Shown: positions 34,672-44,358 of the stretch, in pieces
Layout: the number at the start of each line of letters is the position of its first letter
Numbering within the stretch: the stretch's first letter is position 1
Assembly (NCBI RefSeq): GCF_002954715.1
Contig: NZ_MSCP01000002.1
Location: 434,957 to 498,956, forward strand
Origin: Aliivibrio sifiae
GTDB taxonomy: Bacteria > Pseudomonadota > Gammaproteobacteria > Enterobacterales > Vibrionaceae
Reading direction: 5' to 3'
Length of the DNA stretch: 64,000 nucleotides
Position numbers and translations under genes: made by a program
The notes under the pieces: generated by a model
The model's input: the letters and a program-made list of their open reading frames with translations, nothing else
Databases searched by the model: none
Told to the model about the DNA's origin: nothing

Positions 34672-34811
34672 AAGTCCTCCTGAAATCGCAAGCAGTTTAA
34701 TTAAAAAATCCATATATAGCACACAAAAAAATGTTTCATTTTCATACATTGCAACGAAAGTGAGAACAATCTAAAAGCAGTGGTGAAACTAGAATCACCC
34801 TCAGATTTATC

Positions 34812-34825
34812 TTGATCTAGATCAA
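34812..34825 (+). promoter_or_regulatory. FNR box upstream of nrdD
   Basis: TTGATCTAGATCAA is a perfect match to the TTGAT-N4-ATCAA consensus. Centred about 41 nt before a likely transcription start near 34860, with TTAATA at 34849-34854 as -10, it fits class II activation of nrdDG without oxygen. Confidence 0.88.
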
Positions 34826-34853
34826 AGTATTTTCTTCTCAGATCGAGCTTAAT

Positions 34854-34869
34854 ACACCACATCTTGTGT
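34854..34869 (+). promoter_or_regulatory. NrdR box 1 upstream of nrdD
   Basis: ACACCACATCTTGTGT matches the NrdR consensus ACACTATATATAGTGT at 12 of 16 positions and overlaps the predicted transcription start, suiting repression when dATP is plentiful. Confidence 0.7.
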
Positions 34870-34884
34870 TAGCGAGTCTAATAC

Positions 34885-34900
34885 CCCCACTATTTAGTAT
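34885..34900 (+). promoter_or_regulatory. NrdR box 2 upstream of nrdD
   Basis: CCCCACTATTTAGTAT matches the consensus at 10 of 16 positions and starts exactly 31 nt after box 1, the three-helical-turn spacing usual for paired NrdR boxes. Confidence 0.6.
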
Positions 34901-34911
34901 TTGGAGCCACT

Positions 34912-37032
34912 GTGAATATAACTGTAATCAAACGAGATGGAAGTCGTGCAGCCTATAAGAATTCTCGTATTATTGACGCTGTAAAAGGTGCATCAGAGCA
35001 GGTAACACCTGAGATCGAGAGTTATGCACAATTAGTGGCTCACGCTGTTGAGATTGCTCTACAGGGACAAAATGAAGTGGGTATCCGCCAGATCCAAGAT
35101 TTGGTTGAAAATGAATTAATGCAAGGGCCACATAAAGTGTTGGCTCGTGCATATATAGAGTACCGTCATGATCGTGATATCGCTCGTGAAAAAATCAGTG
35201 TGCTTAATAAAGAAATTAGTGGCCTAATTGAACAAAGCAACGCTGAATTATTGAATGAAAACGCCAATAAAGACGGTAAAGTTATTCCAACACAACGTGA
35301 TTTATTAGCGGGTATTGTTGCCAAGCACTACGCAACACGCCATATTTTACCTCGTGATATTGTACAAGCGCATGAACGTGGTGAGATTCATTACCATGAT
35401 TTAGATTACGCACCGTTCTTCCCAATGTTCAACTGTATGCTGATCGACTTAAAAGGCATGTTAACAGGTGGCTTTAAAATGGGTAATGCCGAAATCGATA
35501 CTCCAAAATCGATTGCGACAGCAACAGCGGTAACTGCACAAATTATTGCACAAGTAGCAAGCCATATTTACGGTGGCACAACTATCAACCGCATTGATGA
35601 AATTCTTGCGCCATATGTAACAGTTAGTTATGAAAAAGCGAAGAAATTGGCTGAGAAGTGGAACATTGCGGATGCAGAAGCGTTTGCTCAAGCACAAACA
35701 GAAAAAGAATGTTATGACGCATTCCAATCTCTTGAGTATGAAGTAAATACACTGCATACAGCTAACGGACAAACGCCATTTGTAACGTTTGGTTTTGGTT
35801 TAGGTACAAGTTGGGAATCAAAATTAATTCAACGTTCTATATTAGCAAACCGTATTGCTGGTTTAGGTAAAAACCGTAAAACTGCGGTATTCCCTAAATT
35901 AGTTTTCGCTATTCGTGATGGTTTAAATCATAAGAAATCAGATCCTCATTACGATATTAAAGAACTTGCGCTTGAGTGTGCATCAAAACGTATGTATCCA
36001 GATATCCTTAACTATGACAAAGTAGTTGAAGTGACTGGTTCATTTAAAACGCCAATGGGTTGTCGTAGTTTCTTAGACGTTTATGAAGAAAATGGTGAAC
36101 AAATTCATGATGGTCGTAACAACATTGGAGTTATCAGCTTAAACCTTCCTCGTGTAGCGATTGAAGCAAAAGGTGATGTTACTGCATTCTATAAATTGCT
36201 TGATGATCGTCTACTTCTTTGTCGTCGTGCATTAGAAACACGTATTTCTCGCTTAGAAGGTGTGAAAGCTCGTGTCGCACCTATCCTTTATATGGAAGGT
36301 GCATGTGGTGTTCGCTTGAATCCAGATGACGACATTATCAACATCTTTAAAAATGGCCGAGCTTCAGTATCACTGGGTTACATTGGTGTACATGAAACGA
36401 TTGAAGCACTGTTCGGTAGCGATGATCATTTATATGACAATGCTGAGCTTCAAGTAAAAGCATTAGAAATCATTCAATACCTAAAAGATGCAGTAGAAGT
36501 ATGGACAAAAGAAACGGGCTTTGGCTTTAGTCTTTATGGCACGCCAAGTGAAAACTTATGCTCACGTTTCTGTAAATTAGATAACACGCAATTTGGTGTG
36601 ATTAATAAAGTGACAGATAAAGGCTACTACACCAATAGTTTCCATTTAGACGTTCAAAAAACAGTAAACCCATACGATAAGATCGATTTTGAAATGCCAT
36701 ATCCAGAGATCTCAAGTGGTGGTTTCATTTGTTATGGTGAATTTCCTAACATGCAACGTAACATTGAAGCGTTAGAAAATGTATGGGATTACAGCTACAG
36801 CCGTGTGCCTTATTACGGAACTAACACACCGATTGATGAGTGTTATGAATGTGGTTATAACGGTGAGTTTGAATGTACGAGTAAAGGTTTTACTTGTCCT
36901 AAATGTGGTAATCATGACTCAACTAAAGTATCAGTAACACGTCGTGTGTGTGGTTATTTAGGCAGCCCTGATGCGCGTCCATTTAACTTTGGTAAACAAG
37001 AAGAAGTTCAACGTCGAGTGAAACATTTATAA
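34912..37032 (+). CDS. nrdD: Anaerobic ribonucleoside-triphosphate reductase
   Basis: A 706-residue glycyl-radical enzyme that reduces ribonucleoside triphosphates to deoxy forms without oxygen. The N terminus is an ATP-cone (ITVIKRDGSRAAYKNSRI). The C terminus has the zinc-binding cysteine pairs CYECGYNG and CPKCG and the glycyl-radical motif RRVCGYLGSPDARPF. The start is GTG at 34912 with TTGGAG 5-8 nt upstream. It is followed, with a 1-nt overlap, by its activase nrdG. FNR and NrdR boxes lie in the promoter. Confidence 0.97.
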   Translation: MNITVIKRDGSRAAYKNSRIIDAVKGASEQVTPEIESYAQLVAHAVEIALQGQNEVGIRQIQDLVENELMQGPHKVLARAYIEYRHDRDIAREKISVLNKEISGLIEQSNAELLNENANKDGKVIPTQRDLLAGIVAKHYATRHILPRDIVQAHERGEIHYHDLDYAPFFPMFNCMLIDLKGMLTGGFKMGNAEIDTPKSIATATAVTAQIIAQVASHIYGGTTINRIDEILAPYVTVSYEKAKKLAEKWNIADAEAFAQAQTEKECYDAFQSLEYEVNTLHTANGQTPFVTFGFGLGTSWESKLIQRSILANRIAGLGKNRKTAVFPKLVFAIRDGLNHKKSDPHYDIKELALECASKRMYPDILNYDKVVEVTGSFKTPMGCRSFLDVYEENGEQIHDGRNNIGVISLNLPRVAIEAKGDVTAFYKLLDDRLLLCRRALETRISRLEGVKARVAPILYMEGACGVRLNPDDDIINIFKNGRASVSLGYIGVHETIEALFGSDDHLYDNAELQVKALEIIQYLKDAVEVWTKETGFGFSLYGTPSENLCSRFCKLDNTQFGVINKVTDKGYYTNSFHLDVQKTVNPYDKIDFEMPYPEISSGGFICYGEFPNMQRNIEALENVWDYSYSRVPYYGTNTPIDECYECGYNGEFECTSKGFTCPKCGNHDSTKVSVTRRVCGYLGSPDARPFNFGKQEEVQRRVKHL

Positions 37033-37502
37033 TGAATTATCACGTATATCATTCAATTGATGTGATTAACGGACCGGGTACACGCTGTACCCTGTTTGTT
37101 TCTGGTTGTGAGCACAACTGCAAAGGGTGCTACAATAAATCAACATTGAATCCAAATTCCGGCCATGCATTCTGTCAGCAATTAGAAGATAAGATCATTG
37201 CTGATTTGAATGATACACGCATTCATCGTAGAGGATTGTCGCTGTCTGGTGGCGATCCCCTTCATCCAGTAAATTGTGAAGCGGTACTTAAGTTAGTGAA
37301 ACGAGTTAACTCTGAATGTGAGAATAAAGACATTTGGATGTGGACAGGCTATAAATTAAGTGAATTAAATCCAACGCAGCAAGAGATCGTCGCTTTGATT
37401 GATACATTAATCGACGGACGATTTGAGCAAGATAAAGCGGATCCGTCATTAGATTGGCGTGGTTCGAGTAATCAAATTATTCATACAATTAATATATTGT
37501 AA
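37032..37502 (+). CDS. nrdG: Anaerobic ribonucleotide reductase activating protein
   Basis: A 156-residue radical SAM enzyme that generates the glycyl radical on NrdD. The cluster motif is CEHNCKGCYNKS (CxxxCxxC) and the SAM-binding strand LSLSGGDPLHP follows. Its ATG shares one base with the nrdD stop (TAATG), so translation is coupled. Length and sequence are standard for NrdG. Confidence 0.96.
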   Translation: MNYHVYHSIDVINGPGTRCTLFVSGCEHNCKGCYNKSTLNPNSGHAFCQQLEDKIIADLNDTRIHRRGLSLSGGDPLHPVNCEAVLKLVKRVNSECENKDIWMWTGYKLSELNPTQQEIVALIDTLIDGRFEQDKADPSLDWRGSSNQIIHTINIL

Positions 37503-37592
37503 GATAAATGTGAAAAACTAAGTAATAAACAGTGATATTTTCCTATCTGAATGGTAATTTAAATACATTACAGATCATAAGGATATGAAAAT

Positions 37593-38780
37593 ATGCTGCA
37601 AAATATAGCGACTCCTGCTAAAGATCCCATTCTTTCTCTTTCTATTGAATACCGTGCTGACGATCGTGCTAACAAAGTGGATCTCGGCATTGGTGTTTAC
37701 CGTAATGACGAAGGTCAAACTCCAATAATGCAAGCGGTTAGTGATTCAGCAAAAGCGATTGCTGCTGAGCAAACTACAAAAGCGTATGTTGGCCTTGCTG
37801 GTTGTGAAGTGTTTAACCAAAGCATGGTTGATCTTCTTTTGCGTGATACCTCAGCGTATGAGCGTGTTTCTGCAATTCAAACACCAGGAGCAAGTGGTGC
37901 GTTACGGATGATTGCCGATTTGATTAAATCGACAGAACCAGGTGCGACGGTTTGGCTAAGTAATCCAAGTTATATTAACCACCAACCAGTAATGGAAGCG
38001 GCTGGCTTAAAAGTTAAGCATTACACTTATTTTAATCCTGCAACTAAACACGTTGATAGTGAAGCTATGATGGCAGATCTAGCGAAAGCGGGCCCTAAAG
38101 ATATTATCTTATTGCATGGTTGCTGTCATAACCCAACAGGCGCGGATATTCGTCTTGCTGATTGGATTGCGATTACTGAACTGGCACTAAAAAATGGTTT
38201 TATTCCTTTTGTTGATATTGCCTACCAAGGATTTGGCGATGGTTTAGAAGCGGATGCTGCAGGTCTTCGCTTTATGGCGGATCGTGTACCTCAAATGTTT
38301 ATTGCAACGTCATGTTCTAAAAACTTTGGTTTGTACCGTGAACGGACTGGTGCAGCAATGGTTATTGCAACCAATATTGAGATTGCGATGAACGCGAAAG
38401 CGAAATTATTGCAAATGGCACGAGCGACTTACACCATGCCACCAGATCACGGTGCTGCAATTGTAGGGCGTATTTTAAATGATGAAGCATTAACGCTATC
38501 GTGGCGAATTGAGCTAGATACGATGCAAAAGCGTTTACTTGGTTTACGAACTAATCTTTGCGCTGCATTACGAGATGAAACGCAATCAACTCAGTTTGAT
38601 TTTATTGAACAACACAAAGGTATGTTCTCTGTCATTGGCTTCAATAACGAGCAAATGTTGGCGTTAAAATCTGACCATGGAATTTATGCTGTAGGGGATG
38701 GTCGTATTAATATTGCAGGAATGCAAGAGCAGCATATTGATTATATTGCTAAATCTGTTGCCTCTGTTGCAAATAAGTAA
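37593..38780 (+). CDS. Aspartate/aromatic amino-acid aminotransferase
   Basis: A 395-residue PLP enzyme of the AspC/TyrB group, full length. Motifs include VDLGIGVYRNDEGQTPIM, GASGALRM (phosphate binding), LLHGCCHNPTGADI, FVDIAYQGFGDGLEADA and the PLP lysine in TSCSKNFGLYRERTGA. It interconverts aspartate or aromatic amino acids with their 2-oxo acids. The substrate range (AspC or TyrB) cannot be settled by eye. It follows nrdDG by 90 nt and may have its own promoter. AAGGA lies upstream of the ATG. Confidence 0.9.
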   Translation: MLQNIATPAKDPILSLSIEYRADDRANKVDLGIGVYRNDEGQTPIMQAVSDSAKAIAAEQTTKAYVGLAGCEVFNQSMVDLLLRDTSAYERVSAIQTPGASGALRMIADLIKSTEPGATVWLSNPSYINHQPVMEAAGLKVKHYTYFNPATKHVDSEAMMADLAKAGPKDIILLHGCCHNPTGADIRLADWIAITELALKNGFIPFVDIAYQGFGDGLEADAAGLRFMADRVPQMFIATSCSKNFGLYRERTGAAMVIATNIEIAMNAKAKLLQMARATYTMPPDHGAAIVGRILNDEALTLSWRIELDTMQKRLLGLRTNLCAALRDETQSTQFDFIEQHKGMFSVIGFNNEQMLALKSDHGIYAVGDGRINIAGMQEQHIDYIAKSVASVANK

Positions 38781-38847
38781 CAGATTTTTTGAGATTTATT
38801 ACTATAATAGAATTAACGATTACAGATAAGACAGTAAAGGAAAACGC

Positions 38848-39492
38848 ATGAAGATAACAAAAAAATGGTCAACGTTACTTTTACCTATTTTGCTTGCGGG
38901 TTGTATGTCAACCACCGCAACAACTCCAACGGACACAGCAACAACGGATAAACCGGCTGTTGAGCAACCAGTAACTCCGGAAACAAAGCCTGAAGTAAAA
39001 CCAGAGCAAAAGCCACAAGTTGATCCTAAACCACCCGTAGCGAAAAATCTAAAAACTGCAGATGGTAAGTTGATTTTAGGCGAAGAAGAGTGGATGTACA
39101 TTAAGGCGATTAATCATAACGCCAAAGCTCGTATTGATACTGGAGCAACAACGTCATCAATTTCTGCAATTGATATTGAAATGTTTGAGCGCGATGGAAA
39201 AGATTGGGTTAAGTTTAAACTGGCTCATAACGATAAAGAAACCAAGGAATTTGAATCTCCAGTAGCTCGTATTGTTACGATTCGTCAGTCAAGTACAGAG
39301 AAACGTACTGATCGTCCAGTAATCGAAGCATGGGTACAAATTGGTGATTTAAAAACGAAGACAGAATTTACTCTTAATGATCGTACACACATGACATATC
39401 CAGTTTTGCTAGGTCGAACTTTCTTCCGTGATGTTGCTGTTGTTGATGTAAGTAAAAAATACATTCAACCAAAAGTGAAATTAGCAAAATAA
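38848..39492 (+). CDS. Retropepsin-like lipoprotein (RimB/PF05618 type)
   Basis: A 214-residue lipoprotein. The signal peptide ends in the lipobox LAGC (C19), followed by a proline/threonine/lysine-rich linker of about 50 residues that could span the periplasm. The globular domain, residues about 85-205, has ARIDTGATTSSISA with the catalytic-type Asp, and the closing YPVLLGRTFFRDVAVVDV. It is the lipid-anchored relative of the secreted protein at 30527. Target unknown. AAAGGA lies upstream of the ATG. Confidence 0.83.
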   Translation: MKITKKWSTLLLPILLAGCMSTTATTPTDTATTDKPAVEQPVTPETKPEVKPEQKPQVDPKPPVAKNLKTADGKLILGEEEWMYIKAINHNAKARIDTGATTSSISAIDIEMFERDGKDWVKFKLAHNDKETKEFESPVARIVTIRQSSTEKRTDRPVIEAWVQIGDLKTKTEFTLNDRTHMTYPVLLGRTFFRDVAVVDVSKKYIQPKVKLAK

Positions 39493-39515
39493 CGTAAATA
39501 AATTATTTTGAAATA

Positions 39516-39546
39516 AAAACGCCCAAATATCATATTTGGGCGTTTT
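39516..39546. terminator. Bidirectional terminator
   Basis: A near-perfect 31-nt palindrome built on AACGCCCAAATAT and its complement lies between convergent genes, with A and T ends on both strands. Confidence 0.88.
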
Positions 39547-39565
39547 CGTTTGTGAATTTATATTA

Positions 39566-40984
39566 TCAGAATAACTTATAATTAGAGGCGTTTTGTTGTT
39601 CTCTAAGGGCTTGAAGTAGGGCTATTTGCTTATAGATAACATAATATCGGCTAATGTTGGTCACGTAATGGACGGGCTCTTTACTGACGTATTTTCGAGC
39701 CATAATCTCAACATTATTAAACCAAACATTAGGGTCATAACCGTGTTTTACTGCCATTCTACGCATTTTCCTTACGTTTGCAGGCCCTGCATTATAAGCC
39801 GCTAATGAGAAGTACATTTGGTTTTCTTTTGTTATTTCTGGTTTCTGGAAATAACGCTTATGAACAAAATTCATGTACTTCACACCAGCATGAATATTGT
39901 GTTCTAATTGTCTGAAATTCTTAATGTTGATGTAAGGCTCTTTTGCTGTCTTTGGTAATACTTGCATAATACCAACAGCGCCCATGTGAGAAACTAACCG
40001 ATTATTGAACCTAGATTCTTGATACGCTTGTGCTGAAATCATCAACCAATCAAATTCATATTGATCAGCATATTGTTCAAATAAGAGAGCGAGACTATTA
40101 AATTGTTTTACCGTGTTTGGGTTGAGCGCATTTTTCAGCCATTTAGTATTATCCAGATATTTATTGTAGATAACATTACCTAAAAACGATCCTTGCTTTA
40201 TTTTATTCGCGTATTGATTCACTTCCGATTTTAACTGGGGGCTGTTTTTTCTCATTGCCCAACCGATACTGGCGTCAGTACGAATGGGAAGTTCTTCATG
40301 AATAACGATATTATCCATTATTTTTGTCCACAGTTGAGATTTATGGCTATCAATGACTGTTATAGGGAGAATGTCTTGATTTATCATCTCCATTAGCTCG
40401 TAATCTTGTAGGTTTTCTTCAATAAATTGAACATGAATAGGAGGAACGCCATTAGCAGATAGCTGCTTGTTAATTTGTTGCAAACTTTCAAAGTAGCTCG
40501 AGCTGGCTCTTACCCAAACTTCCTTCCCTGATAGCTCTTCGTACGAAGTAATTGTTGGTGTTTTTTTTGATGTCACCAGCCATTCTTGGCTGTTACTAAT
40601 GATAGGATCACTGAAATCAACATATTTTAATCGTTGAGGGGTAATGGTTAAATTAGCAACTGCAATATCACCAAAGCCTGCTTCAAGAGCATTAAGAAGG
40701 TCATCTCTTGGTACGGGGATCACTTGAACATTCACATTTATTTTTTTCTTGTGTAAATGTAATTCAAAATGATGAATAAACTCGGCAATAATCCCTTTGG
40801 GTTGTCCTTTTTCTATATAGTAAAAACCGAGATCAGCAGAAACAAGAACACGCACGGTTCCTTTTTTCTTTAGGCTATCAAGATCTCCAGTATAAGGGAC
40901 TTGTGCCAATGGAGAGAGTTCCAAAGCAAATACTATGCTAGGGAAGAAGAAGAATAACAAAATATATTTATGTAAAAACATCAT
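39566..40984 (-). CDS. MltF-like lytic transglycosylase with solute-binding domain
   Basis: A 472-residue exported protein. A signal peptide of about 20 residues is followed by a bacterial solute-binding domain (family 3; KKGTVRVLVSADLGFYYIEK, VANLTITPQRLKYVDFS) and a C-terminal SLT lytic transglycosylase domain with catalytic Glu in AQAYQESRFNN, then GAVGIMQVLP and YFSLAAYNAGPANV. This is the architecture of E. coli MltF, where the first domain binds muropeptides and gates cleavage of peptidoglycan. It is less E. coli-like than a true orthologue might be, so a paralogue is possible. Tandem ATGs at 40984 and 40981. Confidence 0.85.
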   Translation of the reverse strand: MMFLHKYILLFFFFPSIVFALELSPLAQVPYTGDLDSLKKKGTVRVLVSADLGFYYIEKGQPKGIIAEFIHHFELHLHKKKINVNVQVIPVPRDDLLNALEAGFGDIAVANLTITPQRLKYVDFSDPIISNSQEWLVTSKKTPTITSYEELSGKEVWVRASSSYFESLQQINKQLSANGVPPIHVQFIEENLQDYELMEMINQDILPITVIDSHKSQLWTKIMDNIVIHEELPIRTDASIGWAMRKNSPQLKSEVNQYANKIKQGSFLGNVIYNKYLDNTKWLKNALNPNTVKQFNSLALLFEQYADQYEFDWLMISAQAYQESRFNNRLVSHMGAVGIMQVLPKTAKEPYINIKNFRQLEHNIHAGVKYMNFVHKRYFQKPEITKENQMYFSLAAYNAGPANVRKMRRMAVKHGYDPNVWFNNVEIMARKYVSKEPVHYVTNISRYYVIYKQIALLQALREQQNASNYKLF

Positions 40985-41089
40985 GTCGCAACATCCTTTT
41001 TAACAACATTATAACAAGTTAGAGTTAAAAGAAGACGAAATCAAGTTCTTTTATATAGATTGGTTTAATTCTCATTAATAAAACAAAAA

Positions 41090-41118
41090 GCCAGTACATT
41101 CATTATAAATGCACTGGC
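41090..41118 (-). terminator. Terminator after the dCache chemoreceptor gene
   Basis: The stem GCCAGT-A-CATT/AATG-C-ACTGGC with one mismatch is followed on the minus strand by TTTTTGTTTT. Confidence 0.82.
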
Positions 41119-41152
41119 GTTATTTTTATTTTTCTAAAATTTGCTTAAATGG

Positions 41153-43039
41153 TTAGTATTTAAATAAATTAACCTGATTATTAAGTTGCTTAGAAATGCC
41201 ACGTAATTCTTCAGACAGTTTTTGAGAATTTTCAGCTTGATTTGACATTTGGTCAGAGACATCATTGGCTGATTGTATGTTCATACTAACTTCATCTGTC
41301 ACCGTTCTTTGCTCTGCTGCTGCATTAGATATTTGTGTTGCCATGTCTGAAATCTGCATTATTGATATGGAAATTTCTTCTAGAGCTTGAGTTGCATTAT
41401 TCGCATCATCAACACTTGATTGAGCAAAGACTTTACTTTCATCCATGCTTTGAACTGCATTTGCGGTATTACGCTGTAAAGTTTCAATCATATGTCTGAT
41501 TTCATCAGTTGAGCTATGAGTTCTTTGCGATAACACTCGAACTTCATCAGCAACAACGGCAAAGCCTCGACCTTGATCACCAGCTCGTGCTGCTTCAATG
41601 GCGGCATTTAAAGCGAGGAGGTTGGTCTGCTCTGCAATATCTCTGATAGTAGAAAGAATAGTATTAATGTCTTGTGCATTTTTATCTAACTCTTGGATAA
41701 TCCCTGAGGCATTGTCCACTTGAGAGGCTAGGTTAGTGATTGATTGCTGATTACGCATGATCACTTGTTTACCTTGTTCACAATTCTCAGTTGAGCTGAC
41801 TGCAGAATCTGCCGTCATTTGTGCATTATTCGCGACTTCTTGAGCTGTTGCTGACATTTCATGAACAGCCGTCGCTATTTGAGAGATTTCATTTAATTGA
41901 ATCGCTAATCCATCGCTAGTTTGGCGCGCTACTTTTGTACTTACTTTTGATTGTGAATCAAGTTCTGAAGATGAGGTTGCAATGTCTTTTACAATGGTCT
42001 GTAGTTTTTCTACAAAGCCGTTGACATGAGTAGCCAAGATTCCAATCTCATCTTTTGATTCTACAGTAATGCGTTGAGTTAAATCACCGTTACCATTTGA
42101 TAAGTCTTTCATTGCTTTGCTTAATATATTGAGAGGAGCTAACGCTTTCTGAATTAAATACATAGCAAGGGCAGCAATGATGGCAATTTGTAATAATGTC
42201 ATCAATGTAGAATCACGCAATACATCACGAACTGAGCCAAAGGCTTGTTGTTTATCAACGACAACAATAAAGTACCAATCTGTTTGAGGTACTTTGGCAG
42301 CGGTTAAGAAAGCTTCGTTACCATTAACCAAAGTTTCACTTTGAGAGTTAGTCCTTGCTAATTGCTGAATTTTATTTAATGAAAATTCATTACCAAGCGC
42401 AGAAACCGATTTCATCGCCATATTTCTATCAGGATGAGCAACAAAATTACCGTTACCATCAATAAGAAAGGCAGATACGCCATCTTGGTTTATTGCTAAA
42501 ATATCATCAACAAGAGATTGAATGCTTACATCTGCACCAACAACGCCATGGTGACCATTAATATTGAATGCTTTAGCAATAGTTACCACTAAATCGCCAT
42601 TACCAGCATCAACGTAAGGACTTGTTACAATAGCATTTGAAGTTGATGATGCTTCTTGGTACCAGCCCCGTTGACGAGGATCATAATCTGAAGGAACAGG
42701 GTTATCGGAGTTACTTTGGATAAAATCACCAGTATCTAACCCTGCGTAATTAATAATAAAGTGTCCAGCTCTTTGGGATTGATTTAAGTAATCAACAGGC
42801 GCGTCAGAGTGAGTAAAAGAACGGGTTGATGCTTCTACAATACTTATTCTTCCATTTATCCATTTTTCAAGACCTGACACACTTGTTTTGGTAAGTGCCG
42901 TTGAAAATTGATTCACAGAGCGATAGGTTTCCGCAAGCAGTTGACGTCCAGTCATTACTGTTTGAATCGACGCCATAATTAAAATGACAGTCACAAACAT
43001 AAGTGTAAGTTTGTTTTTAATTGAGATATTTTTCAACAT
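41153..43039 (-). CDS. Methyl-accepting chemotaxis protein with dCache sensor
   Basis: A chemoreceptor of about 628 residues. A transmembrane helix follows [14 protein letters not shown]; the periplasmic region carries the dCache_1 amino-acid-sensor-like block [13 protein letters not shown] and [18 protein letters not shown] second helix, a HAMP domain and the signalling domain follow, with the hairpin tip [20 protein letters not shown] and [17 protein letters not shown]. No C-terminal CheR-binding pentapeptide is present. The start at 43039 begins at the cytoplasmic turn before TM1; the frame extends to 43090. Ligands may be amino acids, by analogy with Vibrio Mlp receptors. Confidence 0.88.
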   Translation of the reverse strand: MLKNISIKNKLTLMFVTVILIMASIQTVMTGRQLLAETYRSVNQFSTALTKTSVSGLEKWINGRISIVEASTRSFTHSDAPVDYLNQSQRAGHFIINYAGLDTGDFIQSNSDNPVPSDYDPRQRGWYQEASSTSNAIVTSPYVDAGNGDLVVTIAKAFNINGHHGVVGADVSIQSLVDDILAINQDGVSAFLIDGNGNFVAHPDRNMAMKSVSALGNEFSLNKIQQLARTNSQSETLVNGNEAFLTAAKVPQTDWYFIVVVDKQQAFGSVRDVLRDSTLMTLLQIAIIAALAMYLIQKALAPLNILSKAMKDLSNGNGDLTQRITVESKDEIGILATHVNGFVEKLQTIVKDIATSSSELDSQSKVSTKVARQTSDGLAIQLNEISQIATAVHEMSATAQEVANNAQMTADSAVSSTENCEQGKQVIMRNQQSITNLASQVDNASGIIQELDKNAQDINTILSTIRDIAEQTNLLALNAAIEAARAGDQGRGFAVVADEVRVLSQRTHSSTDEIRHMIETLQRNTANAVQSMDESKVFAQSSVDDANNATQALEEISISIMQISDMATQISNAAAEQRTVTDEVSMNIQSANDVSDQMSNQAENSQKLSEELRGISKQLNNQVNLFKY

Positions 43040-43136
43040 ATTAAAACCACTAATTAATCCTTTAATAACGAACAACGTAATGTTGTCCAATGCTTTTATT
43101 TTTACTAAGTATGTGTAGGTAATTGATCAACTTACA

Positions 43137-43676
43137 TTAGAAAGTAAATCGTGCAGTCATCATCATTTGACCACCATAAACACCATTGAACTTAGCTTCA
43201 GCGCCCACTGATAATTGTTCGGTTGAGTGGAAGCGGAAATGAACACTGCCAATGTCTTTACTTACGTCACTATTAAATAGTTGACCGTATTGAGCACCTA
43301 CTTCAATTTGCTGCATTAGCCATAATCTAAAGCCAATATTAATTTCAGTAAGCATCTCATCACCGAATTTATCACTGCTGTTGTCTTTTACATTATGAAG
43401 AAGTAGTTGACCGTAAATATCGGAAAATTCATTAATTGGGCCATTAAAACCGATACCACCAGCCACATCCCAATCACCCGAAAATTCAGTATCTACTTTA
43501 GCTACAAGGTGAGAGTTTTCTGTGAATTGTTGGTTAACTTGCACACCATAGGTACCAGGACTTGTACCGATACGAGCTTCAAAAAAACTATAAGGGAAAT
43601 TGTTCGCCATTGCCGTTGAAGATGTCAGCGCTGTCGCTAAAAGAAGGGCTTTTTTGATGTACTTAGTTGATTCCAT
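43137..43676 (-). CDS. Putative outer-membrane beta-barrel protein
   Basis: A 179-residue exported protein with a signal peptide ending near ALTSSTAMA. The mature part alternates polar and hydrophobic residues in about eight short strands (for example YGVQVNQQFTENSHLVAKV, SVHFRFHSTEQLSVGAEA) and ends in phenylalanine (TARFTF), the usual signal for outer-membrane assembly. No named family is recognised. It sits between the chemoreceptor and the YgiW-like gene on the same strand. Confidence 0.7.
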   Translation of the reverse strand: MESTKYIKKALLLATALTSSTAMANNFPYSFFEARIGTSPGTYGVQVNQQFTENSHLVAKVDTEFSGDWDVAGGIGFNGPINEFSDIYGQLLLHNVKDNSSDKFGDEMLTEINIGFRLWLMQQIEVGAQYGQLFNSDVSKDIGSVHFRFHSTEQLSVGAEAKFNGVYGGQMMMTARFTF

Positions 43677-43713
43677 AACGTAGTTAACCTGATATTCATG
43701 AATTTTATCTATG

Positions 43714-43737
43714 AAAAAGCCTGCAATAAGCAGGCCA
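43714..43737 (-). terminator. Terminator after the YgiW-like gene
   Basis: The stem GCCTGC/GCAGGC with a 5-nt loop is followed on the minus strand by TTTTTC. Confidence 0.78.
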
Positions 43738-43759
43738 GATTATCTATTGATTGTTTATT

Positions 43760-44137
43760 TTATAGTGCTTGTAAGCGATCTACTTCGATTTCTGGGGTAT
43801 TTCCACCTTCATACTCACCAAAAATACGAACGTTAGTGGTTTCATTAATTGCAGTTGGTAGAGAAATATCATCATCTAATTCAATTTGAATTTCATTGGT
43901 CCCGTCAGAGAATAGGTATTTATCTTTACGAATATGGCGAATAATTCGCCCATCAATTGTTGCATCTTGCTCTGCAAACATACTTGTATCTTTTAGTAAC
44001 TCAGCAATAGTAGTTGTAGTTACTGGGCCTGTGTAATTAAGTTTAGCGTGTTTTTGGTTGTGATCGCCATTATCAGCTAAAGCGATGGTTGGAGATAAGA
44101 TTAGGGCCGCTGTAATTGCAATAATTGTCTTTTTCAT
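43760..44137 (-). CDS. YgiW/YdeI family OB-fold stress protein
   Basis: A 125-residue periplasmic protein with a signal peptide (MKKTIIAITAALILSPTIALA). The mature domain matches the bacterial OB-fold (BOF) family: TTTIAELLKDTSMFAEQDATI, RHIRKDKYLFSDGTNEIQIE, and FGEYEGGNTPEIEVDRL. E. coli YgiW and YdeI help tolerance of peroxide, cations and antimicrobial peptides. AAGGAA lies upstream of the ATG. Confidence 0.88.
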   Translation of the reverse strand: MKKTIIAITAALILSPTIALADNGDHNQKHAKLNYTGPVTTTTIAELLKDTSMFAEQDATIDGRIIRHIRKDKYLFSDGTNEIQIELDDDISLPTAINETTNVRIFGEYEGGNTPEIEVDRLQAL

Positions 44138-44358
44138 AATAATTCCTTAATTCGATAGTTAGGTAATGCTGTGTGCTTTGCTTCAATAGGGCTATTAAAA
44201 CAAAGGTAGGCTGAATCTATCGTGATTAATATATTCATATTCTATTCATCTAGAGATCAGTTGTAAGACAAAGAAATTAAGAGCGGGGATAATTAGCCTC
44301 TCAACTGAGAACAATGTTAATATCACCAGACTGATGTACAACGAAATTAGATGGAATT

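Noticed and set aside
44138-44358. Cobalamin riboswitch upstream of cobQ
   Set aside because: No B12-box-like sequence or suitable hairpin series could be found in the 221-nt interval.
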